From the NCBI GenBank assembly GCA_027559495.1, contig JAMXSV010000024.1:1488001-1552000 (forward strand): a stretch of 64,000 bases of DNA, read 5' to 3'. Positions 36,020-49,167 of the stretch are shown here, piece after piece. The DNA is from Aurifilum marmelostoma. Its lineage: Eukaryota > Ascomycota > Sordariomycetes > Diaporthales > Cryphonectriaceae. A model generated the notes under the pieces. The model had not been told where the DNA came from. It worked only from the letters and a program-made list of their open reading frames with translations, and made no database searches. Position 1 is the stretch's first letter; each line of letters starts with the position of its first letter. Made by a program: the position numbers and the translations under genes.

Positions 36020-37950
36020 TTACCACTTTCTCTCCTCAAAGGTCAACGGGCAGTCATCCTGTTTTGCGGTCAGGTAAGTTTCTCTAGCCCAAAACTTTCG
36101 GTATTAAAATTCTCTCGGTGTCATCATACCTTTGGGAAAATGGTAGCAAACACCTTGATCTGCTCAGAGAGCGGTGTAGCATGATGCTTCCAGTCCAGCA
36201 ACAGCGAGCCCTTGCCGACCATCAGGGCGAGGTTAAGCATGGCGTAGTGCTGGCCAATGCAGTAGTGAGGGCCCGTGCCAAAGACCAGCCAGTTCTTTGC
36301 GCCCTTCTCCTCGGCATCGCCTGTGTAGTAGCGCTCAGGGTTGAAATCGTCTGGGTTCTCGTAGATTTCGGGATCTCTCAGCGATGGGTAGACTGTGGGG
36401 ATGATCATAGAGCCTGTGTACAATTAATTGTGAGTATCCCATGAGCTTAACGCCAGGGCGGCGCCGCCGCCACTTCCTCGGAAAGACTCACCCTTGCGAA
36501 CGGTGTAGGTGTCTGAGACGGGGAAATCCTTCTTGACCTCATACGGAATCATGAGGACGGGGGGTCGGTATCGAAGGAGCTCCCTGACGACGGCGCGTGT
36601 GTACTTGAGCGACTCCAGCTGATCCATGTTGACGGGCGCCCAGACGTCCCCGTTGCGAACCTTATAGTTCTCCTCCCTGATGCGGTCGAGGATCTCGGGC
36701 CGCTGAGCCATGATCTGGAACAGCCAGGTGGCGGCGCTGCTGGTGGCGTCCTGGGACGCGAACAGGAAGGTGAAGATGGTCTGCCCGATCTCGTAATCGT
36801 TGAACATCCGGATCAGAGGTGTCGGTTTCGTCAGGCCCTCGGTGCTCTCGCCCTTGGCCTCGGCCTCTCGCCAGCGTTCGGAGTCAAGCATGGCCTTGGT
36901 CCAGCCGTCCATGATGCACAGGACTTCGCCTCCGGCAGCCATGCGGACCTTGCTCTTGGCGGCCGCCTTGGCGAACTCGGCCAGGACCATATCCGAAGCC
37001 TTCTTGCCGTACCAGGTCTTGGTGAAAGGGAGGATGATGGGGAAGTTGACCAGCTCCAGAGCCTCCGTGATCATGTAGTAGTCGTCGGCAATCTTCTTGA
37101 CGGCCTCATCCGAGATGTAGTAGCCACAAAACGTCCGCAGGGACACAGCGGTGACAATCTCGCGGAACTGATGCATAAAAGGCAGGGGCTTGCCATCCGC
37201 CTCCTTGGTCATCTGGAGCCACCTCTTGAAGTATCGGTTATATACCTCCTCCTGGCCGGGCAGGTAATTGTCCAGGATCGAGCGCGCAAAGAGACCGTTC
37301 AGGCCCTTGCGGAAATCGATGTGGGCCTTGCCATCCAGGAATACCCAGTTGTCCTCGCCCAGGAGTTTGGAGGCGACATCGACGACACAGGGCTTGACAT
37401 ACGCCGGCGAGTTGAGGACCTTACGCGCCATGTCACGGGTCGAGGCGATGACCACAAACCTAGAGCACAAGGAAGTCAGCTTCTGCTGCTGCTGTACGGG
37501 CGACGGGAAAGAGAGAGGGACAGTGTCTTCTTTCCCTCCTTTCTTTCTTTTCGAGGATCAATCACCTACTTGTGGAAGACGGAGACACAGCTGAGCTCTC
37601 CACTAGCCCATTTTGCCTGGTACTCTTCGAACTTGGGGTTCATAGATTCGAGGAATGGGCCCATGAACGGTATCTTCATCGCAGGCCCGACAATCGAGCC
37701 CTTGTTCCTGATATAGCTCACTGTTGTTCAATTTTCTAGTCAGCACTCAGACTCTCCGCGGTGTTTTCGGGGTACGAGATGCGGACATACGCTGGTCGTA
37801 GACCACGGCAAGCGCCAGGACGGTCCAGAAAGCGCCCCAGAATGTGACGCGCGAAAGGGCATCAACAACGAGCTCGACCTGAGGAGGCATATTGGAGGGG
37901 CCATAGTTCACGCTCGCCAATGGCGAGGTGAAGGCGGTAGCATTTTCCAT
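36020..37950 (-). CDS. erg5: Cytochrome P450 CYP61, sterol C-22 desaturase
   Basis: Five exons on the minus strand: 37950-37791, 37720-37570, 37459-36492, 36413-36130 and 36058-36020, giving 533 aa. The last exon encodes only DDCPLTFEERKW. An N-terminal membrane anchor is visible (VTFWGAFWTVLALAVVYDQ, residues ~35-53). Next come the CYP61-type SYIRNKGSIVGPAMKIPFMGP, the I-helix FLFASQDATSSA, the ExxR in VRELLRYRPP, the PERF-like FNPERY, and the heme loop FGTGPHYCIGQ with the cysteine ligand. Erg5 introduces the C-22 double bond in the ergosterol side chain at the ER, the step before the final C-24(28) reduction. It is related to, but distinct from, the azole target Erg11. All P450 key residues are intact. 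Confidence 0.96.
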
Positions 37951-40246
37951 TGTAGAGTGCGCCAGTGGTCGTGCGATCGCGATAGGAGATTTCTGCTCTT
38001 GAGACGGACAATTAGATCAAATTCGCTTGTTCGTTTCCCTTTGCACGTAATTTTTTTCTCAAAAAAAATAAATATGGCCCTGCATTGAGAACCACGGTTT
38101 TCTTGATAAACAGGTCGCGAAGGGGTCAATTTAGCTACGAGACGGGAAAGTTAATACTTACATTCGCAATTGACTCGGTGGAGGGCCAATTCGCCGTTGT
38201 GTCCAGAGAGAAGCCACTGAGACGGCCGGAAGCAAACCTTGGAGACGCGAGACGAGGTGGATTCGCTCGGGGCAGAGGGGGGAAAGGAAAGCCAGTCTCG
38301 GGGGGGGGGGGCAGTGGAATGGTGGGAAAAAGGTCAACAGTGACAAGCGGCTGCTTGAGCTTTTAGCTGCTTCAGGGAAGTGCGGATACAGAAGGAAAAG
38401 ATGTGCAGGGTCTGATGGAGATTGCCAATTAGCATAGCAGGACAGCACAGGGGGGCCAAGCCGCCTGGGCAGGTTGGCTGTCGTGCGTTGCAGACCCTGC
38501 TTCTAAGCGGGTTTTGTTTCTACGCAGGGACGGCCCAGGAGATAGAGAGGGTCCTGAGTCGACAACTTTTTTTTTTTTTTTTTTTTCTGTTCCTATCAGT
38601 GATAAACCGAAATTATTATCTCTTCTCTCTCTCAACACTGGTGGCCACCCTGACTCCGTACAAGTACCCTGACTCTGTACAAGTGTATTGGCGATCCAAT
38701 TGCGGACTCACCAATTATCCATGACGAATCTTGCGACACCTCCATGCACGTCTACTCCAGCACTGACACTGCAGAGTAAGCAAGGAGCTATGGCCAGATT
38801 AACCAATGAGAGTGAGATCATCGCTATGAGACTGCGCAATTGATATGCAAGATGTGGACGGATGGTCCAGCATCCGGATCAGACCACGGTAACAAGTCGC
38901 CTCGCCCTTCCGGTCAGTGCCACCACCATGCACTGCCCCTCGTCAACAAGTATTCCGAGAGGGGTATGACATGACTGGCAATCCTGTGTGTACTAAGTAA
39001 CTCCGTACATAGTACCGCTTGCCAAGATGGCGGGACCCAAGTACCGCCTGTAAGGCAATCAATGAGCGCCGGCCATTGGCTGCTTCCCCTGAATCGCGCA
39101 CCAGTCTTGAAGAGGTACGGTCACGATGTGTCAGGCGAACCTGATTTGTCGGAAACAAGATCGTCGACTCAGTTTCCCCAGGCACAACAAATAACCTGCA
39201 GCGTACATAACGCACAGTAAAATGAAAAAAAAAAAGAAGAGGGGAAAAGACTAGTCCGTCTATAGCATGCCTCTGCTGGGCCTCCTCTGTCATCTTAAAA
39301 AGCAATGGATCCTCGATGGCCCGATGCTGGCCTGACCTGTGGACTGCTGTTTCCTTTGTACTCTTGAAATCTGACGAACGGCCCGAGGTTCTGGGACGAG
39401 GTGTCCATAGTAGATCCAATGGTAATAGTAATAGTACTATGTATCCCCCACATCACAACTAGAAACACACCGGTGGTTGGCTGACATCACGTACACGAAT
39501 ACGAATAAGAGCTTATGTAAGTCATTTCTCGACGACATTGTTTATCAATCCGTGAGGGGACACACGCATCGTTAGAGATATGACGGCGGTCCCACATCGG
39601 AATCCGTCGCAACGCAAATCCCTTGATGATGTTAGTGTCAAGAAGACCTCCTGTCTCATCCTCTCGATGCACTGTCTCCCAGTGAAGGCTCTTCCCTTGC
39701 TCATTTGGGGATAGTCTAGATGGAGTATGCAGCTTAGGATCTCATCTTCCTCGGGGTTGTTCTTAACCCCGCAAACTTTTCTTGGAGGGGAAGGAGCAAG
39801 GTAAGAACACAGACCGCTCATCCTCTTCGCTGCTCGTTTTTTTTTTTTTTTTTGGCCTCTGAACGTACGTCAGCGGCCGCCTTGCGAATGGCGATGGGTC
39901 AAGAGCGGCTAGCACTTGACCTGGGTGCCCGGTACTTTCGCATTCTCGGTCCCGAGCTGCCGAATGGCCTCAATATATCCACACATAGCCTAATGGCGCA
40001 TAGCAGTGCGGTGCAGTGACCAGGCTGATGTCGAGAGACTTGATGTGCCTGACGCAATCGCTGTAGCCTGTAAGAGTTCGAGATAACACAGAAACTCATT
40101 GGCGGATCAAGAGGTGTTGACAGGCAGTGACATGGTTATGTGATCCTGTAAACCAAAGCAGCTGAGTAAATGTAAACGTGATGCAAATATGGGAGGAAAC
40201 CAGTATTAATCGGTCATCTAGCTCTATGTAGTCAACGCAACACCAG
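37951..40246. promoter_or_regulatory. Long upstream region of erg5
   Basis: 2.3 kb between the erg5 start and the ask1 stop, both genes on -. It contains a 12-base G run near 38300, an 18-base T run near 38569-38586 and a 19-base tandem duplication at 38647-38684. TACATAGTAC is at 39006-39015 and its complement word GTACTATGTA at 39434-39443; another T run is near 39838-39854. No coding frame is recognisable. I found no convincing sterol regulatory element by eye. Confidence 0.5.
38647..38684. repeat. 19-base direct tandem duplication
   Basis: Two adjacent copies of ACCCTGACTC(C/T)GTACAAGT with one mismatch, seen directly in the erg5 upstream region. Confidence 0.9.
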
Positions 40247-41723
40247 TTAGAATGTGTCGTCCGAGATATTGGCATTCATCTTGACAATAGTGGGACTGTA
40301 TTCGGACGACTCTTCCGGCTCCATACCAGCCGTAAGGAGGATGTCGTCGACAATCCGCTTGCTCGCTTCCCGTGCTGGAAGAGAAGTCAGTATTGCAATC
40401 GCCAGCAAGCTTCTAAGAGCAGCTACGGGGGGCTTACCAGGAGTTTGCAAGAGTTTCGAAGGCGGCAGGGCAAACTGAATCGTCTTGGGTGGGCTCATAC
40501 CACCATACACATCATCCTCATCACTGTCCCAAGAGATCTCATCTCTCTGCCTACCCCTCTCGTGACTCTTGTCCGCGTATACATCCTTGGTCTTCCTCGC
40601 CGTCGCAGGAGTCTGCACGCTCACCCCAGGAGTACGCGGCCCGCCCCCACTGGGACCAGGCACACGCGCAGGCCGGCGACCCTCGGCAGGGAACTTGACA
40701 GGCGACATGAACGCCGCGCTGCGGAGCGTGGGAATCGCCATCTCGGGCGAGGACATGGGTGAGTCCTCCTGCCAGGCGGGCAGCTTGCCCTTGTCCTGCG
40801 GCTTCTCCGTGACCTTCCACTTGATAGGTGAAACGCCAGTCGGCTTGTGCGGCGTCGCCTGGATGCGGTAGTTCTTGTCCAGGAGCCGATGGAGGAGCGG
40901 GTCTTTGTTCTTGCGCGCCGTCGAGAAGACGTCGTCCTGGGTGAGGTCCGCTGCGCCTAGCGAAGATCGAGGCGTCATCGACATGTCTGGGAGGCGGGTG
41001 GTATGTTGGTGAGGTACGATGTCGGAATCCGAGTCGTCGTCTCCGGATCCCTGGTTGTCGCCGCCGTCGGCCTCGCCCTTCAGCTCTCTTTTCAGCTGCT
41101 CGTATGGAGAGTCCAGCTTGGCAAATTGTGGTCGAGACTTCTTGGGTGGAGCTGCTGCGCGCGGCGTACTGCCAGCTAAATCGCCGGTCCCGTCGTCCAG
41201 CAGAGACTCGTCTTGTTCGTGGTAGGAAGCCGACTCGTCGGCGGTCATGGTGTGATCTTCTCCATCGTGCCCGCGCGTGTAATCTTGTGTGGTCTCATCG
41301 TGCTCGGTCGTTTCTTCCTCGTTCGCAGTCGTATCCTCCCCGTCTGCTGCTAGCTCCTCGTACCCTGAAAGTGACACATTCGCCGATGCCTCGAAGAATT
41401 GCTTCCAGAACTGGAAACATCGTCAGCCTCGAGCCGGAACGTCTGGATTAGCTTCTTCTGTTTATTCGTACCTTGGAGGCTTCCCATACAGCCTTCGAAT
41501 GCTCTCCATATTGCTCAACGAGCGGCAGAATGCTCGTCGTGACGATACGATGTGCTCGGCTGAAGTTCGAGTCGATCTCTATAGCGACGGTCAGCTTGTA
41601 ACAGTAACATGAGTTCTGGTCCTCTCTTCTACCTTGCAGCGTAAGAGTAATCGACTGCTCGAGCCTCTCGAGCTCCTCGGTGAGCGTTAGCTGTCTCGAC
41701 ATTGAAGAACCTGGCCGAGACAT
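40247..41723 (-). CDS. ask1: DASH complex subunit Ask1
   Basis: Four exons on the minus strand: 41723-41633, 41578-41472, 41410-40438 and 40374-40247, giving 432 aa. The start MSRPGSSMSRQLTLTEELERL is preferred over an in-frame ATG 48 bases upstream because homologs begin this way. The conserved helical N-terminus is continuous across three exons: SITLTLQEIDSNFSRAHRIV, TSILPLVEQYGEHSKAVWEASKFWKQFFEASANVSLS. The middle is acidic and disordered with many S/TP sites (candidate Cdk sites such as STPR, MTPR, SSPE, RTPG). The C-terminus has the Ask1 hallmark KRIVDDILLTAG. Ask1 is part of the ring that couples kinetochores to microtubule plus ends and is Cdk1-regulated in yeast. Confidence 0.96.
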
Positions 41724-42164
41724 ATCTATTTGCCTTCCCGGGTTGGAGAGCTGATGTGCGAAAGATGTCAATCTAGCAATTGGTCCTTTTTTAGATTCAG
41801 AGCGCGTCTGTCATTTTGAGTTCGAGACGCGTTGCGGGGTCAGCCACAGCATAGGCGTGGGGTGAGAACAGGGGGACCCTCTAAATATTTAGCGCGTGTG
41901 TGTGCCATGGCTTGATTCAGTGTACAGTATGACATGGGCTCTACTACTGCAATTCCATTTGGCCCAAAACACACCCAGCCTCAATGGAATTTGCATGGAG
42001 GTACAATTTTCAGAGTCCTCATGACAATAAATAGTTTTGTAGGCTGGCTTTTCTTCATATCCTCAATTACTAGTGATACAGGGTATAATCAGGGATCCTG
42101 TGATGTCTCCCATAATGCCTCTTCGACGCCATCGTGGTTAGGAAGCCGGTCAAGGCTATGCATC
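41724..42164. other. Intergenic region (ask1 promoter, eaf7 3' flank)
   Basis: About 440 bases between two minus-strand genes. No coding signal apart from overlapping frames. Confidence 0.55.
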
Positions 42165-43120
42165 TCAACGTCTGCGTCCTCCCCTTCCGCGAGCTCTGCC
42201 TCTCCTCCAGCCCCTTCCCTGTCCTCTGGTAGATCTTGTAGCAGGGGCCTCCTCCTCCTCCTCTTCCCCGCTGTCCTCAGAGGACTCATCAGACGACTCA
42301 TCATGCTCCTCCTCCTCTTCATCTTCTTCATGGCCCTCTTCTTCCTCCGCCTTCTTCGACGCAGCGCGCTTTGCGCTTCGAGCACTGCGTGCACGTACAG
42401 ACTTCCGAGGCGGGCTCGCAGGTGGGTCCTCAGCCAGCTCATCATGCTCTGCCTCTGAATCCTCAACAGTGCTGGATCTGGTCTTGGGGTGGTTGCCGCC
42501 ACCCGCAGGCTCGCCGCGCTTGCGCTTCTTGGTAGAGGCGGGAGATTTATGAAGCTGGGCTGGAGATGAGGGCGGGTCGTTGGCGTCGGCCATGGCGCGC
42601 TGCATTATCAGATCGCCATATTCGTCCCATGGGAGATCGAAAGGCTTGAACTGATCGTCGTAGCTAGGATCCTGTACAACGTCCATTGTGTTCTCCCGAT
42701 CGTCTATCATGGGCATGTTGAAGAATTCGTTGAGCTTCTTCCATATTCCAGGTATGCGGAGGTGGGTATAAACGGCCGGGTCGTATCCATTCGATCGCAT
42801 GTGTTCTGCTATCGCTAGCATTCTGAAGTGTTTGTGCATTCCTGGTCAGGATTCAACATTAGCAAGCGGACGAATTCGAGGGGGCATGAGCAGGGCAGAG
42901 CAGGCGGGTCCGCACCTGCTGGCTTCCAGCGGATGACGGCCTTGAGCAGCATGGAAACTTGGTCATCTGTCCATGGAGACTCTAGGTCGACGGGAGGAGC
43001 TGAGTTGGCGGGCGCAGCTGATGGGGTGTCGGCGGCCTGTGGGGTGTCCACGTCCATCGCATCGTCGTTGCTAGCCGGTGTCGCGGTGGTCGACGCGCGG
43101 CCCTTTTTCTTAGGAGGCAT
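42165..43120 (-). CDS. eaf7: Chromatin modification-related protein Eaf7 (NuA4 subunit)
   Basis: Two exons on the minus strand, 43120-42916 and 42841-42165, giving 293 aa. The N-terminus MPPKKKGRAS is basic and low-complexity. The Eaf7/MRGBP domain follows: ESPWTDDQVSMLLKAVIRWKPAGMHKHFRML, with the junction inside PAG, then HMRSNGYDP, HLRIPGIWKKL and PSYDDQFKPFDLPWDEYGDLIMQRA. The second half is a charged tail with KKRKRGEP, alternating acidic runs (EEEEGHEEDEEEEEHDESS) and an Arg/Gly-rich end (RGQGRGWRRGRARGRGGRRR). Eaf7 belongs to the NuA4 histone acetyltransferase complex and in yeast to the TINTIN module with Eaf3 and Eaf5. It is divergent from the gamma-tubulin complex gene. Confidence 0.95.
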
Positions 43121-43526
43121 CTTGTGTTCGTGATAGTTTTGATACAACAATCGTGATGGGCGAGAAGGAATTGCCAAAAGAGTTTGTGGCTGCAAGCCTA
43201 GGCCTGCTATGTTTGTTCCAATCGTGTGAGGGGCATTTGTAGAAGATGCAGGAGACAATGATGTCTATGTGCAGTAGGAGAGCTCACATCCCTGCTGTAC
43301 AGCTGGCGATAAGATCCAACAGCAGCGATAAGGGTTGGTCAGGGTTGCAGCCAAGGGTACGCGACGCGTCTCAACGACAAGATGAACATCAACCTTCAAG
43401 AAAAGTCCAGCCAGGGGCGAGATCTTGACAGTTTCTCTTGCTCAGATATTATGTCTTGGTGATAAGATTACCTTTGAAAACTCTCATCCTGTCTGATGGG
43501 GTTGAGGACTCGCGCTGTCCCACCAA
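43121..43526. promoter_or_regulatory. Divergent promoter region eaf7 / gamma-tubulin complex gene
   Basis: 406 bases between divergent starts. An inverted CCAAT (complement of ATTGG, seen as CCAATCG) lies near 43218. No gene. Confidence 0.5.
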
Positions 43527-46476
43527 ATGGCAATGGCGTCGTTCGCAACAGAGGGCGAAAGTGTTGCGGACCTATTCCATCGACCAGACTTTTGGAAATC
43601 GTCCAAACTGCTCACTTCGCCTCCGCCCCTGGCTCAAGACTTTTTTGAACTGGTCATAAAGAGTAAGTGATCTGAATTGCATGACAAAATTGACAAGCAT
43701 AGGCTGATGTGCGCAAGTAGATGGATGCATCGGCAGCGACACAACAGCGAAAAGTGATGGAGCAGGCTACTTTAAGCCTCCACCAGATATCGAGCATGTG
43801 GCTCAACTTGACCATCCATCCGTCGAGCTACCTGCCAACCTTAATGATGTGTCCATGATCGACTCGGCATCTGAGGCTGAAGAAGAAGATCTATGGCTCT
43901 TCCGTGACGAAACTGGGGCAGATCTTCCCGAGTTCAAGACCTGGGATGGATTCGCACTGCCCAAAGCCGATCTCGAGCTGGCGAGCTTCATCACTGAAGC
44001 CGGTGCTTCTGCTTATGACGCCTTTCTGGCTTCACAAGGCAACCCTTGCGGCCTTGATCCCCATGAGGGACCATACAAAATTTTGAACCCTCGTGGGTGG
44101 GCCGCCTGTCTCCTTGCAGTGTCCCTCGGCCGGGAATCCGTCATGTTCTCATGGGACCAGGACAAGAAGATATTTGTGCCCGCACTCGAGCTGACCAAGG
44201 TGCCTGGATTCTCGACTAACTCCCTTGACGGGGTGACGCGATTGTGCATATCGTGCGGCGAGACATGTCGTCGTCTGCGGTCTTTTGTGGATACGGCGTA
44301 CTCGACCAACGCGACGCCATCTCGGATCGCCCTCGCCAATGCCCTCGACAGGATGCTGCTCGTCGCCCAGGACGAGCTAGGGATGCGAGGCCTAAGGGCC
44401 AGGTCGATCCTTCAGCTTCAGGCTCTGGTCAGGCCCGTCTTTGCCATCCTGTCGTATTTCCAGAAGCTCGTTCAGAAGGTCAAGAAGGCAGACAGCGATT
44501 CGGCTTTCTTGTCCATCATTTACGCCGAGGCACAATCTGCGGAGCTAGGTGAACCATTCCTGAGAGACGCCATGGGTGAGGTCCTCCGCATGGTGTCCAA
44601 ACCGTTCACAGACTTTGTCGAGGAGTGGATCGGCTTGAGACCTGAGGGAGGCGTACCCATGAGCAAGGACGGATCCGGCAAGAGCTTCGTACGATGCGAT
44701 AACCACATGTGGATCGATGACCAAGGCTTCGAGCTGGAGGAGCCAGACTTTTTCCTTGATATGGATCATATGCCGACTTTTATTCCTGATGATATTGCTC
44801 AGGCAATCTTCGAGACTGGTCGGAACCTTCGCTTTCTGCAGTCCTATCAACCGCAGAACACTCTATCATCTCTCCGTGCCGTTGACATTGGCGAGCCACC
44901 AAGACTCGAATGGCAATATGACTGGGAATCAATCACAAGAGTCGAGCAGAAAGCCCTGGCATTCCATCACACGGTCTTGGACCTACTGCACCAGAGCCGT
45001 GCCACAATCGAGAATGACCGTGGTGGGGTGCAAGTCGATGACGGCTCATGTGAAGAGGGTCCTGTCTTGCAATTCTTTGGCAAGGACGAATCGCATCTAG
45101 AGCAGACAGTACTGGCATCCATTGCACAATTAGATCGCCCGATCTCAAGAGTCGAGCCATGGGACAAGCTATCCAAGTTGCTCAGGGAGCAGCTCTTCAG
45201 CACCCGGGACGAGACGGATACAATCGGTACCGATTTCAGTCCACACTGGTCATTGCTGCCACTGCTGTCCTTCGGGCCCATCATCTTTACACAGGCTCGC
45301 CTCGTGAGCCGTGAGTGCCTACGGCTCCTCTACGCTGAGCACAACCTGCGAGAGCATCTCAGGCTGCAAAGAGCATTTCAGCTACTGGGCAATGGCATGT
45401 TCTCCAGTCGCTTGTCCAACGCCCTCTTTAGCCCAGAGATGGACACAACAGAGAGACAGGCGGGCGTTGCAAGATCCGGAGGTGCCATGGGCCTTCGTCT
45501 AGCCAGTCGTGACAACTGGCCGCCCGCCAGTTCTGAGCTACGCCTCGCCCTGGCAGGTGTGCTGTCTGAGAGCTATTATCAACAGGCCTCACCAGGTGCT
45601 GATGGGCAGGCCAACGTGGACTCTTCAGGTAGTAAGCACGCTGCACTACCGGGCGACCTGAGCTTTGCTATAAGAGACCTGTCGCCAGAAGAGATGGAGA
45701 GATGTATGGACCCTGATGCCCTAGAGGCTCTCGACTTCCTACGCATGTCCTACAAAACGCCACCGCCACTGCTGCCAATCATAACGCCAGGCGTACTGGT
45801 CAAGTACGACCACGTCTTCAAGGCACTTCTTCGTGTATTGAGGATGCTGTTTGTGGTTGACCAACTCTTCCGAGACATGTCGTCTGGCCCATCTCGCTGG
45901 CAAGAGGACCCCGACGACGCCTCAGTCCGCTTCCGCATCGAAGCGCACCATTTCGTCTCCAACGTTGCCCGCTACTTTTTTGACACTGGTATCGAGAGGC
46001 CATGGCGCGGCTTCGAGCGCTGGCTCGACAAGGTCGAGAAGTCACTCGAGCAAGAAAGCCCCGGCGGCGCCGCCGCGTCTCCTCCTCACCAGCAGTCGGC
46101 GTCAGCCGTCAGCCCGGATCGCCTCGGTGAGCAGCACGAGCGCACCCTTGACGAGATCATGACCGCTCTGCTCCTCCGAAAGCGGCAGCGGCCGGTCCTC
46201 GAGCTGCTCGAGGCCATATTCACACTCGTCCTGCGCTTCGCCAAGAAAACCAGGGCGCGAGCCCAGGATGGCGGCGGCGTCCACGGATCCGCACGAGAGA
46301 TGGCGGACCTGTACAAGTCATTCAGGGAGAAGGTCCAGGTCTTCGTCACCGTGTGCAGAGGCCTGAGCGAGAAGCCTGGGTACGGACAGAGGCGGGACCG
46401 GGACAAACTGCAGGAGAATCCTATCGATATGCTCTTGTTGTTGCTTGACATGTCAAATTACTATGTCAAGCGCTAG
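43527..46476 (+). CDS. Gamma-tubulin complex component (Spc97/Spc98 family, GCP6/Alp16-like)
   Basis: Two exons, 43527-43662 and 43721-46476, giving 963 aa. There are two in-frame ATGs, at 43527 and 43533 (MAMASFATEGESVADLF). Exon 1 ends ELVIK and joins NGCIGSDTTAKSDGAGYFKPPPD. N-terminal GRIP1-type features are the ETGADLPEFKTWDGF and ITEAGASAYDAFLA segments. GRIP2 includes LPLLSFGPIIFTQARLVSRECLRLLYAEHNLREHLRLQRAFQLLGNGMFSSRL and LVKYDHVFKALLRVLRMLFVVDQLF, both typical of gamma-tubulin-binding GCP proteins. It ends near ENPIDMLLLLLDMSNYYVKR. Such proteins build the ring that nucleates microtubules at spindle pole bodies. The long N-terminus with the DLFHRPDFWKSS start suggests GCP6/Alp16 rather than Spc97 or Spc98; that subclass call is a judgement. 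Confidence 0.88.
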
Positions 46477-49145
46477 ACATGACTACTTGCGCCCAATAAA
46501 CAGCATGAATCGACGCATCGCTTTCACCGAAAGTACATCCACACATGCATATATACATGTAATAGTGATACGACTCATGATGCAATTGACAAAGCATATG
46601 AGCGGTCAAGTTCATCCCGTGAGGCAGACACCCAACTCGACCTCGTCTCAGCACGGAAGCGAGGAACGAGGCGAGCACTTTTTGTGTCCCCAAGGCAGGC
46701 TATCCTGGGCATACTATCTTGCCAGCCCAGCCCCTCGCCTGTATCATGTTATTTTCGGCACTCATCAAAGGAGGAGAACGAAACGCATTGAACAGTGTAA
46801 AGCAACTTTTACTCTCCAAGATGCTCCCAGCCACGCAATCCCTCTCTCGCATTCGCAAGGCATTGACTCGTCTCTTCACGACAAGCTAGTATCGAGACTC
46901 TCTCGTCTGTACGCAGACCAATGTACCATGTCAATCCACTTCCTCGACTCAGGCAAAACTCCCGTGAAGGTTTCGTCCGCCTCGTCGCCGTCCGCGAGTC
47001 GGGCGCCCGTGCTGCAGATCGCGCATTGCCCTCCAGTCCGTGTGTGTAGAGAGATAACGACAGAAATGACAACAAAGCTGTCAGCGCTCTCACCTCTACA
47101 GGGCAGAACGCACAAGGAATTCCATGCCTAATTTGCATGTGTATGCTCCTGGCCGGTATCTGTCCATGGCCTACCAGCACTGGGCTACGTTTAGAAAACA
47201 AGACAAGTCACATATTTGCTCATCTGTCTCATGCAGCCAAGTCGCGTTGGGAATCATAAGTGGAAGCATCAAAGCTGCCATTGAAAAGTCGCACTCACCA
47301 GAAGATCAACAAACCTCTCAGGGAAGGACACAGATTAGTGATGTTTTTTACTCAACTAGATATTCTGCTTCATTGTCGCGATTTGGAAGCAGAAAAAAAA
47401 AAATCCCAAATCTGTTATTTATTTATTTTTTATTGTTTTCAAACAGAGGGGAATTCTTGCTTCAGCACAGTAGTCTCTGAAGAACCACTCTCGCCCTGAT
47501 TCTTTTCTTGTTTCGGAAATGGATTTGATCGACATAACAAATGAGTAGGTTGCCTCACATTTTACAAAAGGTCATCTGTCCTCTTACACACTCATCCTCT
47601 ATGCACCAAGCAATATCCGTATCTATACAATGTGCTTTTGAAGGTGCACTCAACATAGAACCCAGCTATAATGGGTAGTGTTAGCATCGAGTAGACCTTG
47701 CCTCAACCTCCCACCCCCTTTCTTCTTTCCCTCTCTTCTTCCTCTTCTTCTGCTCACAAGGGAAGTGCAAAGATAATCCGATGTTACATCGAACAGAACG
47801 GGGTCCTACGTGGTATGCAGATAATTACCCAAAAAAGAATTAGAACTGCAGTCGGATATGCAACTACCAGGACAAAAACTTGTTGTCGGGAAAAGACGCC
47901 ATAGGACAACAAGAGATCCCAAGCCCTTGTCCCCGCGCGATACGCCCAAGTGACCATCACGCAAGTCGAAAAAGGAAGGGAGAGGGGAGTAAAGAAGAAG
48001 GGGGAAGAAAATGACATGTAAGTAAATTAAAGGTCCATGCAGCGCCATGTAACAAAAACAACAATGCTACATACTTGCCAAGCGACGGTCACAAACCTAT
48101 CCTGCTACCCCCTCCTCCTCCCCCCCTCCCGACGCCAGACGAACCAGACCGTCTTCTCAAGCCCTTCCCATATAGCAGGATCTCCTGACGATCGTCAGAT
48201 GCTTAGTCGGCAATGACAAAACAATGCGCGCGCAGGACGGACACGTATGTTGCACACCAAACAAATAACTTCTCAAGGTCCTTTTCGGCGCTAAACAAGC
48301 TTCATGTTTTGATTGGCAGGTCGCCGATGCACAGTATACAAACTAGCAGTACTATGTATGGTACATAGGTGAAGTATGGTACCGTAGTATACACGAGTTG
48401 CGCCCGGGGGGGCGAGGCGAAGGGGGACGAGGGGACGAGGGAATAACGAGGATTTACCGGATGCCCGGCATCAGGGCTCTTTCTGGGCGCGACAAACAGG
48501 CCTCGACTGTCGCCGATCCTCGGTGGTTGTGGTGGTGCGAAGTGCCCAGTCTGGAAAATCACCACCCAGAGTGTTTTGCGATGCGCCGTTGCCAAGACCT
48601 CTGTCCAGAGCGAAGGACGTTTTGGATTTCATGGCCAGTCTGCTGGCGGTCGCGGTCCAGTGGGCTCCCTGGACCTGGCTTGAAACGCGCGCAGGTCTGT
48701 ATCAGCTTGTCGACCTACGACTATAGCACACTTTGTACAAGTACATACCTTGAATAGTACGTAGTACTTAGCATGGTGCTGCTATATGAGCCCGCCGCTG
48801 CGGTGAAAAGAATCGAGCTCTGAACAGGGGAGAGGGTGCTTGTCCAAGGGTCCCCCCCCTCTCCCCTTACCCGACAGCAGCGAGAAGCGACAACAACAAA
48901 TGTCCCAACACGTGTTGCGCGTCTGGATCTCCGCGTTCGCTACGACGATAGCGTAGCGTTGTGCCCTCTAATACGGATCCGCACGCCCGGACGTCGTTGC
49001 AAGCTGGTTTGACAGCTCTGATCCTTCTCGGCTCTCACCCACGATCCGAGAGGAGGAGGCGCCAGGTCATCGTGCTCTCAGCAACTGAGAATGCTCGCTA
49101 AACCTGCCGCTACCCCTTCTTGCTGCTGTGGCCGCAATATAGACA

Positions 49146-49167
49146 GACACACACACACACACACACG
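49146..49167. repeat. (AC)n microsatellite
   Basis: A CA dinucleotide run within the gene-free region, seen directly. Confidence 0.9.

Noticed and set aside
42089..42502. Alternative minus-strand frame over the end of eaf7
   Set aside because: It is an out-of-frame shadow of the charged repeat-rich Eaf7 tail.
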